Of a stretch of DNA of 64,000 bases, positions 47,337 through 56,644 are shown piece after piece. Within the stretch, counting starts at the first letter, position 1. Every line of letters begins with the position of its first letter. Made by a program: the position numbers and the translations under genes. The notes beneath the pieces are model-generated. The model did not search any database and was not told where the DNA came from. It saw nothing but the letters and a program-made list of their open reading frames with translations. The stretch is from the NCBI GenBank assembly GCA_903995115.1, contig LR877145.1:1240001-1304000 (forward strand), read 5' to 3'. Origin of the DNA: Angomonas deanei. Its lineage: Eukaryota; Euglenozoa; Kinetoplastea; Trypanosomatida; Trypanosomatidae.

Positions 47337-47693
47337 CTAAAAAAGCGATCGGACCTTACTAATTGATCCAAAACTGTCGGTCACTAATAATTCCGTCTCA
47401 TTAAAGTAACTTTCGTGAATGGGCACATACTTTGGTCGCTGAATTAACTTGGACGCCACGTGCACCAAGTCCCCTTCTTTCACGTTTTTCAGACAAAAAG
47501 AGGTCAGAAACGCCCCCCGACATTGTAACGAGTACGTTTCCTGACTTTGGATATGATCGGTCACATTCTTATCGGCCACCCGACCACACTGAGAGACGAG
47601 CAGCTTGCAGACCCAGGAGGCCTCTCCCTGAAAGATCCCTCGCATAGGACTGTGCACGATACCTACGCAAAAGTGCACCGAGTTGTGTGCCAT
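47337..47693 (-). CDS. Small OB-fold protein, possibly KREPA4-6-like editosome subunit
   Basis: A 118-residue protein that is nearly all one OB fold: a first strand NSVHFCVGIVHSP, a VCKLLVSQCG strand, a YSLQCRGAFLTSFCLKNVKEGDLVHVASKL segment (the EGDxVxVxGxL position of SSB-like folds) and a last strand region. The same strand wording occurs in the C-terminal domain of the gene next door (VLRCRGA... LKRDDVVFASGTLRL). Small OB-fold editosome proteins KREPA4-6 are of this kind. No mitochondrial presequence is visible; the ATG directly follows sixteen A on the coding strand, so the start deserves checking. A non-editing SSB-like protein is the alternative. Confidence 0.6.
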   Translation of the reverse strand: MAHNSVHFCVGIVHSPMRGIFQGEASWVCKLLVSQCGRVADKNVTDHIQSQETYSLQCRGAFLTSFCLKNVKEGDLVHVASKLIQRPKYVPIHESYFNETELLVTDSFGSISKVRSLF

Positions 47694-48143
47694 TTTTTTT
47701 TTTTTTTTTGTCTGCTTGATTCAGTAGAATGTGAAGGAGGAAAAGGAACGAAATGAAAAGTAAATATGAGATGTTGTGGAGCAAAAAGGGTTACAAAGCA
47801 AGAATAAAATACCCACTCGTTCATATCCACTCGACAGATTCGTAAAGATAAAAGCACTTTTTAAATATTTTAACGAATTAGGTGGAAGCTGTACAGCTCT
47901 TTGAATTTTCATTTTAGTGGATTTTTTGATGAAATGTTCTTTCTAGAAAGAAACAGGTGAAAAAAAAAAAAAATGAAGTCAGTTACTCGAAAGGGTAGGT
48001 GGAACGAGGAAAAAAAAAAAAAACGGGGCGCCCAGGAAAAAACGTTTATGCGATGTACGCCACTATTTTATCCGTTGGTCTTCTTTTTTGCTTTTTTTTT
48101 TTTTTTTTGTATTCGCTTTGACCACATCGTGGACTATCTGTCT
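47694..48143. other. Intergenic spacer
   Basis: About 450 AT-rich bases. A T run (47693-47709) abuts the OB-fold gene start, and further A or T runs lie near 47960-47973, 48010-48023 and 48090-48108. No gene recognised. Confidence 0.5.
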
Positions 48144-49328
48144 TTAGTCATCCAGGGCGGGGGACTCGGCCACACGCTTCATGACGTCAAAGTTCAGCTT
48201 GACAATCTCCCAGACGCCGTTAACGTGGAAAGGCAGGTTGTTCTCCTCGGAGAACTTCTTGAGCAGCGGGCGCGCCTGAGGGTAGCGGTAGCGGGGGCAC
48301 ATGGGCAGCAGGTGGTGCTCTAACTGGTACTGCATACCACCAAAGAACCATTCAAAGAAGGGATCGGCGCAGTGGACACCACGGGTGGAGCGGTACTGGT
48401 CAACAATGTAGTTGTAGCGGTCGTCAGAGTCGATCATCTCCTCCGTCTGGTGGTTGGCCGTCACCACGAAGGCGACAAAGTAGCCACCCAGAATGACGCT
48501 AGCCAGGGCCACCTTGAGGGGGAGCACGAACAGAAGCCAGGAGTAGTTGAGCGCCATGACAAAGAGCTCCACCTTGTTTCCGCTGCCGAGGGCGAACGTG
48601 AGGGACTGCATGCGCCACGAGACGTACAGAAGGGCGTACGCGAACATGTAGAAGTAGTGCTGGTAGGGACGGTACGGGGTGTCTTCCGACTTCTTGGGCA
48701 CCCACAGGAAGAGGACGGGCTCGTTGTGGATATCGGCGTCGTGGTACTTGCGGTTAGGGAAGACGTGGTGCGTGTTGTGCTTGTTGGACCACCAGTCCAC
48801 GGAGAAGGCGTTAATGCCGCCGCCTAACACGATCGCGAGGAAGCGACTGAACTTACCACGGGCGTGGGTGAAGTCGTGGGCCAGCCAACCAGCCTGCTGC
48901 ATACCGAAGGAAATGAGAAGGGTGGCAATGATGGGGTGGGAGTAGCTGAGCATGGTGCCCACCACACAGAGCACAAGTACGGGAATGATGTTGCGACTAA
49001 AGTCAATCTTCCAGTCCCGCTCGAACCAACCCTCGTCCTCGAGCTTCTTCACCAGCACCTCAAAGTTCTTGGAGACGGAGTCGCGGGAGACATCCCCCTC
49101 GCGGAGAGGCAGCGCCTTCATCTTCTTGAGCTTCTGAATCGCCTCCTTGGAGTGGAGGGAGTAGAAGGCATCGGTGGCATCTTTTTCGTGGAACTCGTCG
49201 CACAGAAGGGCACCGCCGGGGTGCGAGTTACGCCACGTCGTGCAGTCGTACCAGTTGTCCCCGATGCGCATGACGCACTTGGGGAGTGTACTGCGGTACT
49301 CGTGGGGAGGGGTTAGATCAAAAGGCAT
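48144..49328 (-). CDS. Cytochrome b5-fused front-end fatty acid desaturase
   Basis: A 394-residue protein from the ATG at 49326-49328. The N-terminal cytochrome b5 domain has the heme motif SHPGG at about 30-34 and a second His (SLHSKEA) about 24 residues later. The desaturase domain has the three histidine boxes HDFTH, HNTHH and QLEHH; Gln in the third box is the mark of front-end desaturases (delta-4/5/6/8 class). Hydrophobic segments flank the boxes. The enzyme introduces a double bond between an existing one and the carboxyl end, on the endoplasmic reticulum, in polyunsaturated fatty acid synthesis. Regiospecificity cannot be read from sequence. Confidence 0.92.
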   Translation of the reverse strand: MPFDLTPPHEYRSTLPKCVMRIGDNWYDCTTWRNSHPGGALLCDEFHEKDATDAFYSLHSKEAIQKLKKMKALPLREGDVSRDSVSKNFEVLVKKLEDEGWFERDWKIDFSRNIIPVLVLCVVGTMLSYSHPIIATLLISFGMQQAGWLAHDFTHARGKFSRFLAIVLGGGINAFSVDWWSNKHNTHHVFPNRKYHDADIHNEPVLFLWVPKKSEDTPYRPYQHYFYMFAYALLYVSWRMQSLTFALGSGNKVELFVMALNYSWLLFVLPLKVALASVILGGYFVAFVVTANHQTEEMIDSDDRYNYIVDQYRSTRGVHCADPFFEWFFGGMQYQLEHHLLPMCPRYRYPQARPLLKKFSEENNLPFHVNGVWEIVKLNFDVMKRVAESPALDD

Positions 49329-49621
49329 TATGGCGAAAGAAGGAACAGATAAAAAGACTTCTAAAATGGGAAAGATAGAAAAGGCGTTGAGGAAAAGTTT
49401 AAGTGATGACACATTCTCAAAAACAAAGGAAGTGGCGCAAATCACGGTGCACAGTCTCAATCAAGCAAAAACAATAAAAAAAAAGTCATCGATACTGTAT
49501 GGTAAAAAAAACGGGGGCAAAATAATACAATCTAAATAGTACAACCATATTCTTTTTTTTATGTATCATTTTTCATATATTTTTCACTTTATTTTTGCGG
49601 TTCTTCCAATCGTCCACTCTA
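49329..49621. other. Intergenic spacer
   Basis: About 290 AT-rich bases; the minus strand carries a CCCATTTTAG and later pyrimidine tracts likely to serve the desaturase mRNA. No gene recognised. Confidence 0.45.
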
Positions 49622-50686
49622 CTAGTTTTGCAACGTTTGTCCGATGGAGTCGCATAAATTTTGCAAGTCTCTATTTTCCTTCTCTAGACGGGTACACTCC
49701 GTCTGGTAGGTGAGTATTTCGCGCTTCAGCTGCGTCATTTGCTCCGTGTAGTCGGCCGCGCCGTCCTCTGTGCGGGTCTTCATCTCCTGCGTCTTCAGCG
49801 TGAGACGACGTCTCTCCGCGTCGGCGGCGGTGATGCGCTTTCTTAGCTCCGCCATCTCCTTTTCAGGGTTGGCCGACGTCCCGCGGGCTTCATCGGCGGA
49901 CAGGGCGGCATTGCGGTCCTTGGGGTACTTCTCCGCCGCGTACTTGACATCCTTCATGGTGTCTGCCAGCTTATTGTTAATCTCCTCCTCCTTCTTGAGT
50001 TGCATAATCAGTTCCCGTCGCTCCTTCTGGATGCGCTGGGCGACGGACAGGATCTCGTCGTTGTTCACCTGGTCTAACATATCTCTGTTTTTATCCGCCT
50101 CCACCTCCAGCTCCGCCGCCCTCGCCTTCTTTAGCTCGATAATCGCCTTCATCTCGCGCTCCCGCTTGTTGACGAGGGAGAGGGTCCGCTCACGGGATCT
50201 AGTCAGCTCCTGAATAATCTTGAGCAGCTCCTGCGGCCGCTCCTCCTCCTCCTCGGTGGTACCGTCCACCTTGTCCTGAAGGGAGTTTTGCAGCTCATCC
50301 AGCATCGACATGAGACGCACAATCGTCAGCCGCTTCTGGGCGTCGTTGGAGGTTTCCCGCATTTGTTGTACCTGGTTGTTAATGTCCTCAATCTCCACCT
50401 CAATCACCTTCACGCTCTCCTCCTCCTCCTTGATGGCTGACGTGTAGTCCTCCCGCGTGGAGGACAGCTCGTCCTGGCCGTCCCTCGCCTTCTGCTGTTC
50501 TAGAATGTACTTGTTGCGGGATGCCCCGAGTAAATCTTTGTGGGTGGACGCCCTGGAGGCCTCCAGCTCGTCTAGGTAGCGTCGAGAGTTCGTGACGTCG
50601 GAGTGCACGGACTTCTGGTACTGCATGGTGGACTGAAGTTGCTCCCGGACCGACTGATCACAGGACATTGGGGTTGGGGTTAACAT
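49622..50686 (-). CDS. Coiled-coil protein of unknown function
   Basis: A 354-residue protein that is almost wholly coiled coil (residues about 10-350), rich in Glu, Lys, Gln, Arg and Leu with heptad-like spacing and no globular domain or membrane segment. A short Met/Thr/Pro start (MLTPTPMSCDQ) allows two starts, at 50686 or six residues later at the internal ATG. Proteins of this kind in flagellates are often axonemal, intraflagellar-transport or cytoskeletal, but no family is recognised. Confidence 0.65.
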   Translation of the reverse strand: MLTPTPMSCDQSVREQLQSTMQYQKSVHSDVTNSRRYLDELEASRASTHKDLLGASRNKYILEQQKARDGQDELSSTREDYTSAIKEEEESVKVIEVEIEDINNQVQQMRETSNDAQKRLTIVRLMSMLDELQNSLQDKVDGTTEEEEERPQELLKIIQELTRSRERTLSLVNKREREMKAIIELKKARAAELEVEADKNRDMLDQVNNDEILSVAQRIQKERRELIMQLKKEEEINNKLADTMKDVKYAAEKYPKDRNAALSADEARGTSANPEKEMAELRKRITAADAERRRLTLKTQEMKTRTEDGAADYTEQMTQLKREILTYQTECTRLEKENRDLQNLCDSIGQTLQN

Positions 50687-50873
50687 GTCGTGGCTAGAAG
50701 GAAATGACTACAAAGGTATGAATACCACTGGAGAGAGAGAGAGAAGGGAACGATGTTGGCGTATGGTGAGAAACGTTATCCTGCCGAGCTGCGATGAAAT
50801 AGACACAAGTAAAAAGAGCAATGAGGGATATATAATGGTGTTAATGTCTGTGGAGAAAGAAAAAAGAACATCG

Positions 50874-51683
50874 TCATTCTATCGTGCGCCGCTTCAGTAC
50901 CAAGGTGTAATAAAACCCGAACATGGCGCGACGTTCCTCCACCACCTCGTACAGCAGACTCTCCTGGATCCACTCGTGGTAGTTGTGCGTGAAGCACATG
51001 CTACTTTCCGAAAACTTGTTGAACCATCGCATCCAATCCGCCAGGAAGGCATTGGAGGACTTTCCATAGTCCATCACGATAAAGTGGCCGTCGTCCGCCA
51101 GGTACTCGTGTCCGGCGTCGAACAGCTGCCGAGCCTCCTCGCTCTTTCGGTTGAGCAGCTCGTCCCGGATGATGACGGTGTCATACTTTTTGAATTCTTT
51201 TTCTAACGTTTTACGGCGCTCAATCAGCCCAAAGTTGACGCTGCTGCCGACCCAGTGATGGTCGTTTCGTAACATATACTCCAAAGTCATGGACCGTCGT
51301 CGCTCCTCCTTCTCCTTCTCGGAGAGGGACTCGTCAATCTTATAGTGGCCGTCATCCACCACGACCTCCTCGACTAAAAACTCCACCCGGACAGCACGGG
51401 ACAGCTCCAGCAGTGCCACATCCTCGGCGTCGTACAGCTTTGGGGTCAGGTCTAGCACTTTCCCCCGACAGTACATCTTATACGCATGTTTGACACACCG
51501 GTTGACAAAAAACTGAGGCATGGCGGTGATGCCAATAAACGCCGCTACCCCACAAACGGACAGGAGGAAGAAACGATTCCGTCCTTCCACGATTTTGGCG
51601 TACTTTTCTTTTGGGATTTGAGTCACTTTGGACTCCGAGTCATCCCGGTTGAGGAAATCCTTCGGTTGAATAGGGCGTGACAT
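50874..51683 (-). CDS. Membrane-anchored methyltransferase-like protein (OMS1-like), SAM motif degenerate
   Basis: A 269-residue protein. A transmembrane helix at about 37-55 (FFLLSVCGVAAFIGITA) follows a polar start. The C-terminal part resembles the end of class I methyltransferases (YLADDGHFIVMDYGKS, then a HNYHEWIQE and FGFYYTLVLK strand), as in yeast Oms1, a mitochondrial inner-membrane methyltransferase-like protein. The GxGxG glycine-rich SAM loop is not found in the expected place (KVLDLTPKLYD), so it may be inactive as an enzyme. Recognition is by pattern. Confidence 0.5.
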   Translation of the reverse strand: MSRPIQPKDFLNRDDSESKVTQIPKEKYAKIVEGRNRFFLLSVCGVAAFIGITAMPQFFVNRCVKHAYKMYCRGKVLDLTPKLYDAEDVALLELSRAVRVEFLVEEVVVDDGHYKIDESLSEKEKEERRRSMTLEYMLRNDHHWVGSSVNFGLIERRKTLEKEFKKYDTVIIRDELLNRKSEEARQLFDAGHEYLADDGHFIVMDYGKSSNAFLADWMRWFNKFSESSMCFTHNYHEWIQESLLYEVVEERRAMFGFYYTLVLKRRTIE

Positions 51684-52004
51684 TGAGCCGAGCTGTGGAA
51701 ATAAACAAATGAGAGAGAAGGGCAGAGTAGCAAACAGGAAAAAAAGGACGTTGATTGAGAAACAAATAAAAAAAGAGAATGTTCTACTGTGTGCTTTTTT
51801 TTTTTTTTTATGATTATCATGATGATTAGGGTTTAGTATTTATTACTAGTTAATTTATCATTATATGGTTACTGTATTTAAAAAGAAAAGAAAAAAAGAG
51901 GAAATAAAAACAGCTAAAACGTTGTGTCGAAATTCTTCTTTCATTATTCTTGTGTCATAGCTTTTAGATTGTTTGTATTTTTCCCTGGTCAATGCTCAAC
52001 CATC
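51684..52004. other. Intergenic spacer
   Basis: About 320 AT-rich bases with a T run at about 51797-51809 and TA-rich sequence near 51840-51870. No gene recognised. Confidence 0.5.
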
Positions 52005-54194
52005 TTAGTACTTATGGGCAGACGCGCGGGCGATCGACTGGGTGCTGAGGGCAGAAATAAAGTCCGCTGTCCCCAGAACGTGGTGCTGCAGGCGGGTGGT
52101 GTTGTTGGGGTCAATGAACAAAAACTTATCCTCGGCATCCCAGTACGCGACGAGGGACTTCTCCTCCGACAGGACACGGTTGATAATATAGCGCACCTTC
52201 GTCTCGTCTAACTCGTACTTCATCGCCAGCTGAACGACCGACAGGGAGGCGTACTTTCCTGGACTAGAAAGGCAGAAGGTGGCCACCGCCGTCTCCTTCA
52301 GTACCTCCAAATACTTGGCGAGGATGTTGGCCCCGTTGGCGATGGAGCGCCACACCGCTAAGCTCGAGACGGCCGCCGCCGCGGTGGCGTAGTCACCGAC
52401 GCGCAACGCGTGGTAGGCGATGGAGGTGCTATCCTGAAGGGGGGTGGAGTAGTGGCGGGTGTTGCTGCTAGTGATGCGGTTACCAAAGTTGAGCGCCTTC
52501 TTGAAAATATCAGTCCGGTTCACGTACTCAAAAGGGTTCTTCACCTCGTTGAGGGTGTCGGTGATGAGGGCGCTGAGCATCGCGACGGCCTCGATCTGGG
52601 CATAGGGGATTTGGGTGTGGAAGGGAACGGTGTTGTCGCTCAAGGTGAGAACCGCCGTGTAGGAGAGATTAAAGTACTTTCTAACCTTCTCGACCTCCCC
52701 CTGCGTGGCACGGAACTGCCCTATCAGCGTGGCCTGGTCCGACTCGAGGGAAAAGAACGCGCGCATGAGCTTGTTCGTCTCCGCCATGTCCCCGGCAGCG
52801 AACGCCGCGAGGGCGATCTGGATGACGGTGCTGTTGTAAAACACGGACAAGGAAATCTCGTGCTGGTTCTCCTCGACAAAGGTGGGAATCTTGGAGCGCA
52901 ACAAGAAGTCGCGCGCCTGGCGGTACTTTCCTTGCAGTGCCTGCTGGTAGGCGATCGCGGTCAAGGCCTTGTATTTGTACACCTCATTCTTGGAGGCCGC
53001 GAAAACCGTGGACAGCTTCTGAATGGTGGCGGCGAGAGACTTCTCGACAATGACCCCCGACTTGCGCGTCATGAGACCGAACAGAATGGCGTGGGCGTCC
53101 TCACGGCGACGGGCGAGAATGTCTAAGAGGATCTGGCAGCAATCTAAAGCAGGCGCCTTGACCTTCTGTTTCTGGTAAAACCCCGCCAGGGTGTCCGCCA
53201 CGTCCACTATAGTGTTCTCCATCTCGACCGTCTGCCTCAGTTGGGAGTCATCGTACCCTGTCTTGACGCCCGCGGTGAGGGTCTGGGTGAGGTGGAGCAA
53301 ATTCTCATTCAGGTTCAGTAGAATGGAGTGATACCCTCCAGGGATGAACGCCGTTTTGGTGTCCAGTTGGTCGGGCCGCTCGTTGTACTGCAACTCGGCA
53401 TTCTCGCGGAGCGCATCGAAGGAACTCAGGAGGGCGGTCAGCGCCTGGTTCAGGGACAGCAGCGTGGGCTTCACACGGCTTTGCTCCACACGGATAGAGG
53501 CGGAGAGCGCCGAGGCGGACACGTAGCAGGAGAGGTAGCCATTCTGCTTGCACACCCTGGCTATCTTGGCGGCGTTGTATTTTTTACTATCAAAACTCGA
53601 AAGCAGGGCAATGTACTCCTCCTCCGTTAACGCCTTCTCGTCTGCGTCTCCCTCCTCCTCATCCTTCTCCTCCGCGTCGCCGGCCTCGAGGGCTTGCTTC
53701 TTCTCCTCCACATCCTCGGCGAACGCCGTGTACTTGGTGGCGAGAGTGGTCAAAAACTTGTAATTTCGTCGCTCCTCCTTGGTGGCGCCCTCCTCCTCCT
53801 CGTCGTCGGACGGCTTGAATGTGCTGAGAAGTTCCTCCATTTCGGGAATGTTCTCCAGCGTGTCGAAGACACAGTCGGGGATGGTGGAGTACTTTTTATA
53901 AAAGGACACGAACTCCTCCACCATGTCGTCAAACACCTCGGAGCACCGCTTGAAGTCCTTCACATCTGCATTCATCATGTGGTCAAACACGGAGCAGATG
54001 CTGCTCAGGGTTCGCCGAGCCTTCTCCTGGGAAGAAATCAACTCGGCCCTCTGGTCATCCTCCTTTTCGTCGTCGGTGACCTGGAACCAGTAATCCGCAA
54101 TCTTGTACTCGTCCTCCTCGCCGGACTGACTTGCGGTGTCACTGCTGTGGCTGCCGTCACTGCTGGACGAATCGAACTGGTTAAACTGATACAT
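52005..54194 (-). CDS. EIF3C: Eukaryotic translation initiation factor 3 subunit C (eIF3c)
   Basis: A 729-residue protein with a Ser/Asp/Glu-rich N-terminus, two acidic helical segments, a long alpha-helical middle and a PCI-type winged-helix end (SVVQLAMKYELDETKVRYIINRVLSEEKSLVAYWD at about 640-675). This last wording (VSxxxxxYxLxxxxVxxxxxxMxxxEELxAxWD) is diagnostic of eIF3c. eIF3c joins the eIF3 core and helps recruit the 40S subunit and multifactor complex. The family is usually 700-900 residues, so length is in range. The frame is unbroken and GC-rich as in other long genes here. Confidence 0.88.
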   Translation of the reverse strand: MYQFNQFDSSSSDGSHSSDTASQSGEEDEYKIADYWFQVTDDEKEDDQRAELISSQEKARRTLSSICSVFDHMMNADVKDFKRCSEVFDDMVEEFVSFYKKYSTIPDCVFDTLENIPEMEELLSTFKPSDDEEEEGATKEERRNYKFLTTLATKYTAFAEDVEEKKQALEAGDAEEKDEEEGDADEKALTEEEYIALLSSFDSKKYNAAKIARVCKQNGYLSCYVSASALSASIRVEQSRVKPTLLSLNQALTALLSSFDALRENAELQYNERPDQLDTKTAFIPGGYHSILLNLNENLLHLTQTLTAGVKTGYDDSQLRQTVEMENTIVDVADTLAGFYQKQKVKAPALDCCQILLDILARRREDAHAILFGLMTRKSGVIVEKSLAATIQKLSTVFAASKNEVYKYKALTAIAYQQALQGKYRQARDFLLRSKIPTFVEENQHEISLSVFYNSTVIQIALAAFAAGDMAETNKLMRAFFSLESDQATLIGQFRATQGEVEKVRKYFNLSYTAVLTLSDNTVPFHTQIPYAQIEAVAMLSALITDTLNEVKNPFEYVNRTDIFKKALNFGNRITSSNTRHYSTPLQDSTSIAYHALRVGDYATAAAAVSSLAVWRSIANGANILAKYLEVLKETAVATFCLSSPGKYASLSVVQLAMKYELDETKVRYIINRVLSEEKSLVAYWDAEDKFLFIDPNNTTRLQHHVLGTADFISALSTQSIARASAHKY

Positions 54195-54370
54195 TAAACG
54201 TTTATTTTCTTTTGTGGAGGTTATGTGTGATGAAGGGAGAGAAACAGAAACGTTAAAAGAAAGAAAAGACAGACTTCAACGAAACCCAATAAAGAAGTGA
54301 AGGCAAGGGGGAAAAGACTTCTAAAACAACAAAAAAAAAGCAGAACAGAACGCAGCCACCTTATACCAAA

Positions 54371-54862
54371 TCATATGGGCGTCAGAAACGCTACCTTTGA
54401 CGGTTTTCCCCGAATCCCGACGAGAGGAAAAAATAGGTCCTTCACCGGTTGAGCGTACCGGATATTGCTGACTTTTACCAACGTAACTTCATGGCGGATC
54501 GGCACAATACCAGCAATCCCTGAAACACGGTTCGTTACAACAAAAACCGTCAAGTAAGAAACGTCGCTGATTAGCAAATTGCAGGTCGGGCACAGTGTTG
54601 TGGCAAATCCAGACACCTCCGAAGCTGGCGGCGATGATATGAACAGATGGAGCGGCTTCCCGTGAAGAAGGGTGCCGTCTAAGTGAATCAGGGCCCGTTG
54701 GGCCGCTGAGGACTCTGCGAACCCCACAAGCGCCCTCGACGACTTTTTGTCCACCAGCACATCGTTTATTCGACCGGCGCTCGAGAAGTACTGAAAGAGG
54801 AGCCATCGAGTCACCTCCACGCCAAACGGGGTCGTCACATTTTCAACGCGGACGTACTCCAT
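54371..54862 (-). CDS. RRM (RNA recognition motif) protein
   Basis: A 163-residue protein with one RRM at about 1-80: a first strand VRVENVTTP, a helix, the RNP1-like strand RALVGFAE, a second helix and last strand HLFISSPP. The C-terminal 80 residues have a CxxC (CPTC) and several beta-like strands (HEVTLVKVSNIRYAQPVKDLFFPL) but match nothing I know. Codon use is AT-richer than in the genes to its left. Kinetoplastids use many RRM proteins to control mRNA decay and translation, which could be the role here. Confidence 0.7.
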   Translation of the reverse strand: MEYVRVENVTTPFGVEVTRWLLFQYFSSAGRINDVLVDKKSSRALVGFAESSAAQRALIHLDGTLLHGKPLHLFISSPPASEVSGFATTLCPTCNLLISDVSYLTVFVVTNRVSGIAGIVPIRHEVTLVKVSNIRYAQPVKDLFFPLVGIRGKPSKVAFLTPI

Positions 54863-55146
54863 TAAGCTACGTTAAGAAACGAAGAAAAAAAAAAAAGAGA
54901 GAGAGAAGCCGAAAATGTCAAGACTTAGGGTTTTACGTATCACCCTCCGCAACAACAACGAGTGGTCGATTGCGGTAATGACAGAAATCAGAATCATGAA
55001 AATACAGAGGAATAAAGAGTAAACCTACATGAAATGGTATATATATATGTATAAAAGAAGAAAAAAAAATTCACAGCATTATTAGTATTTTTTTTTTTTT
55101 TTTGGATGGGACAATAGCAAAATAGGTTAACACACCTACTTACTTC

Positions 55147-55596
55147 TCAACCGATCGACCGTTTGGCGAATCTCGCGGCGACGCTGTACAGCTTTCGGAA
55201 GTGATAAAGTGCAGGATAGGTCCGAGAAACGTTGGTGCCAGCCGCAGTAGCGTTGAACCTCATCAGCTCCTCATGGTTGAGAAACAAAGTCTGGGCCTTT
55301 TCGTGGAGGGCCTTTAAGCAATTCGCCAAGTTCGCATACTCTGTGCAAGAGTCGGTGCACTTCGCCTCCACGGCCGCCAGCAGCACATCGTCCAGGTTAT
55401 CCGCCCCCGTTTTATCCAAAGAATTGAAAAACACCCGGGACTCAATTGTCTTCCAATCCACTGTGGTTACGCCTTCGGCAATACGGTTCCGAGCGGCGTC
55501 CACAATTGATTGGGCCTCTTCGAGCACAGCACCCATATCAAAGGAAAGCACGGTTGTGCACAACAGAAGACAGACGGCAATAATAGTTTTCATCAT
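55147..55596 (-). CDS. Secreted or lumenal small protein of unknown function
   Basis: A 149-residue protein from the ATG at 55594-55596 (a second ATG follows at once). A classical signal peptide is visible (MMKTIIAVCLLLCTTVLS, cut probably before FDMG). The mature part is helical and polar with three cysteines (CTDSCTE...C), two N-glycosylation sequons (NATA, NVSR) and no membrane segment. No family recognised. AT-richer than the genes to its left. Confidence 0.65.
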   Translation of the reverse strand: MMKTIIAVCLLLCTTVLSFDMGAVLEEAQSIVDAARNRIAEGVTTVDWKTIESRVFFNSLDKTGADNLDDVLLAAVEAKCTDSCTEYANLANCLKALHEKAQTLFLNHEELMRFNATAAGTNVSRTYPALYHFRKLYSVAARFAKRSIG

Positions 55597-55795
55597 TTTC
55601 GCAAAAAACAATATATTCAATAAAGAGTGTAGCGCTCGTTTAATTGGAACTTCAACTATCATAATTAAAATAATAAAAAAAGGGGAGTTAATGAATGACG
55701 TTTGGTACCTTTATACGAACAGCAAAAATAATAATAATAATAATATAAAAAAAAGGAAGGCGACGCGGATCATGAACAAAATATGTTTAATTGAC

Positions 55796-56644
55796 CTAGC
55801 AAGGTACCCATTGCAGCAATTGAGGTTGAAGTCGTCTTTTGTTCAGAGCTGTCTTTTTCTCCTCTAGTAGAATTATAAACGGACTCTGTTTATTTCTCGT
55901 AAACATAATGCCAAGATCCTCAAGTCCCACCAGTACATCCTCTACAATGAGCCCTGTCATTTGACAAAGCGTGTTCAAGGTAACGACCGATTTACTAGAG
56001 TCTATCAAATGTATTGCCCGAAGCACTTCTCCTTTCCAAACTTTTCGGAACAGCAGTTTTCCGCTACCACTCAAAGGCCTTTCCGGTGTTCCCACCATCC
56101 CATCCTGCCTTGCCAGTTCATACGACAGCTCACCCAAAAAACTGCCATACCCTTTGGCTCTGTATGGTGGTAAGACCATGACGCAGGAGAGCGTATTCAC
56201 ACAAGCGGAATTTTTCCTCCACTCTTTACTAAAATACCCTACGAAATGGAAGCCATAATCGTCTACTTCAAACAATGCGTAGAAGGCGAAAAAGTGCACG
56301 TCATCCAGGGTGACTTTCTCGGGCAAGAAAAATCTAGTTAGAATGCCCAGTCGGCGAAGGAACAAAAAGCTCTGGAGGTTTCGTCCATCAATTTCGTAGA
56401 CACAAAATTTCTTTTCCTTATTCCGGTAAATTTCATTCCCGGGGACCCAAAAGAGGTGTGCACAATCGGTAATGTGTTGCACAAGGTGATTCTCGGATGC
56501 AAAAAATGTCAAGCAAGCATCGCAGAGATACAGTGTACTATTTTCTGACACAAAATACGTAGCAATTTGATCGCTGATAGCCGTAAAAGAGTGGCTGACA
56601 GTTACGATTGTGACAATTTCGCTCCTGCTCCTTTTGTTCGACAT
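55796..56644 (-). CDS. MYST-family histone acetyltransferase (catalytic domain)
   Basis: A 282-residue protein. It has the C2HC zinc finger of MYST enzymes (LYLCDACLTFFASENHLVQH), the VYEIDGR strand, the acetyl-CoA loop with the catalytic-loop cysteine in SCVMVLPPYRAKGYG and the catalytic glutamate region GTPERPLSGSG. This is the Esa1/Tip60/HAT1-3 type that acetylates H4 and H2A; in trypanosomes HAT1-3 tune transcription start regions. No chromodomain is present; the protein is little more than the catalytic core. Codon use is AT-rich compared with genes farther left. It lies near the strand-switch region but co-location need not mean co-function. Confidence 0.9.
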   Translation of the reverse strand: MSNKRSRSEIVTIVTVSHSFTAISDQIATYFVSENSTLYLCDACLTFFASENHLVQHITDCAHLFWVPGNEIYRNKEKKFCVYEIDGRNLQSFLFLRRLGILTRFFLPEKVTLDDVHFFAFYALFEVDDYGFHFVGYFSKEWRKNSACVNTLSCVMVLPPYRAKGYGSFLGELSYELARQDGMVGTPERPLSGSGKLLFRKVWKGEVLRAIHLIDSSKSVVTLNTLCQMTGLIVEDVLVGLEDLGIMFTRNKQSPFIILLEEKKTALNKRRLQPQLLQWVPC

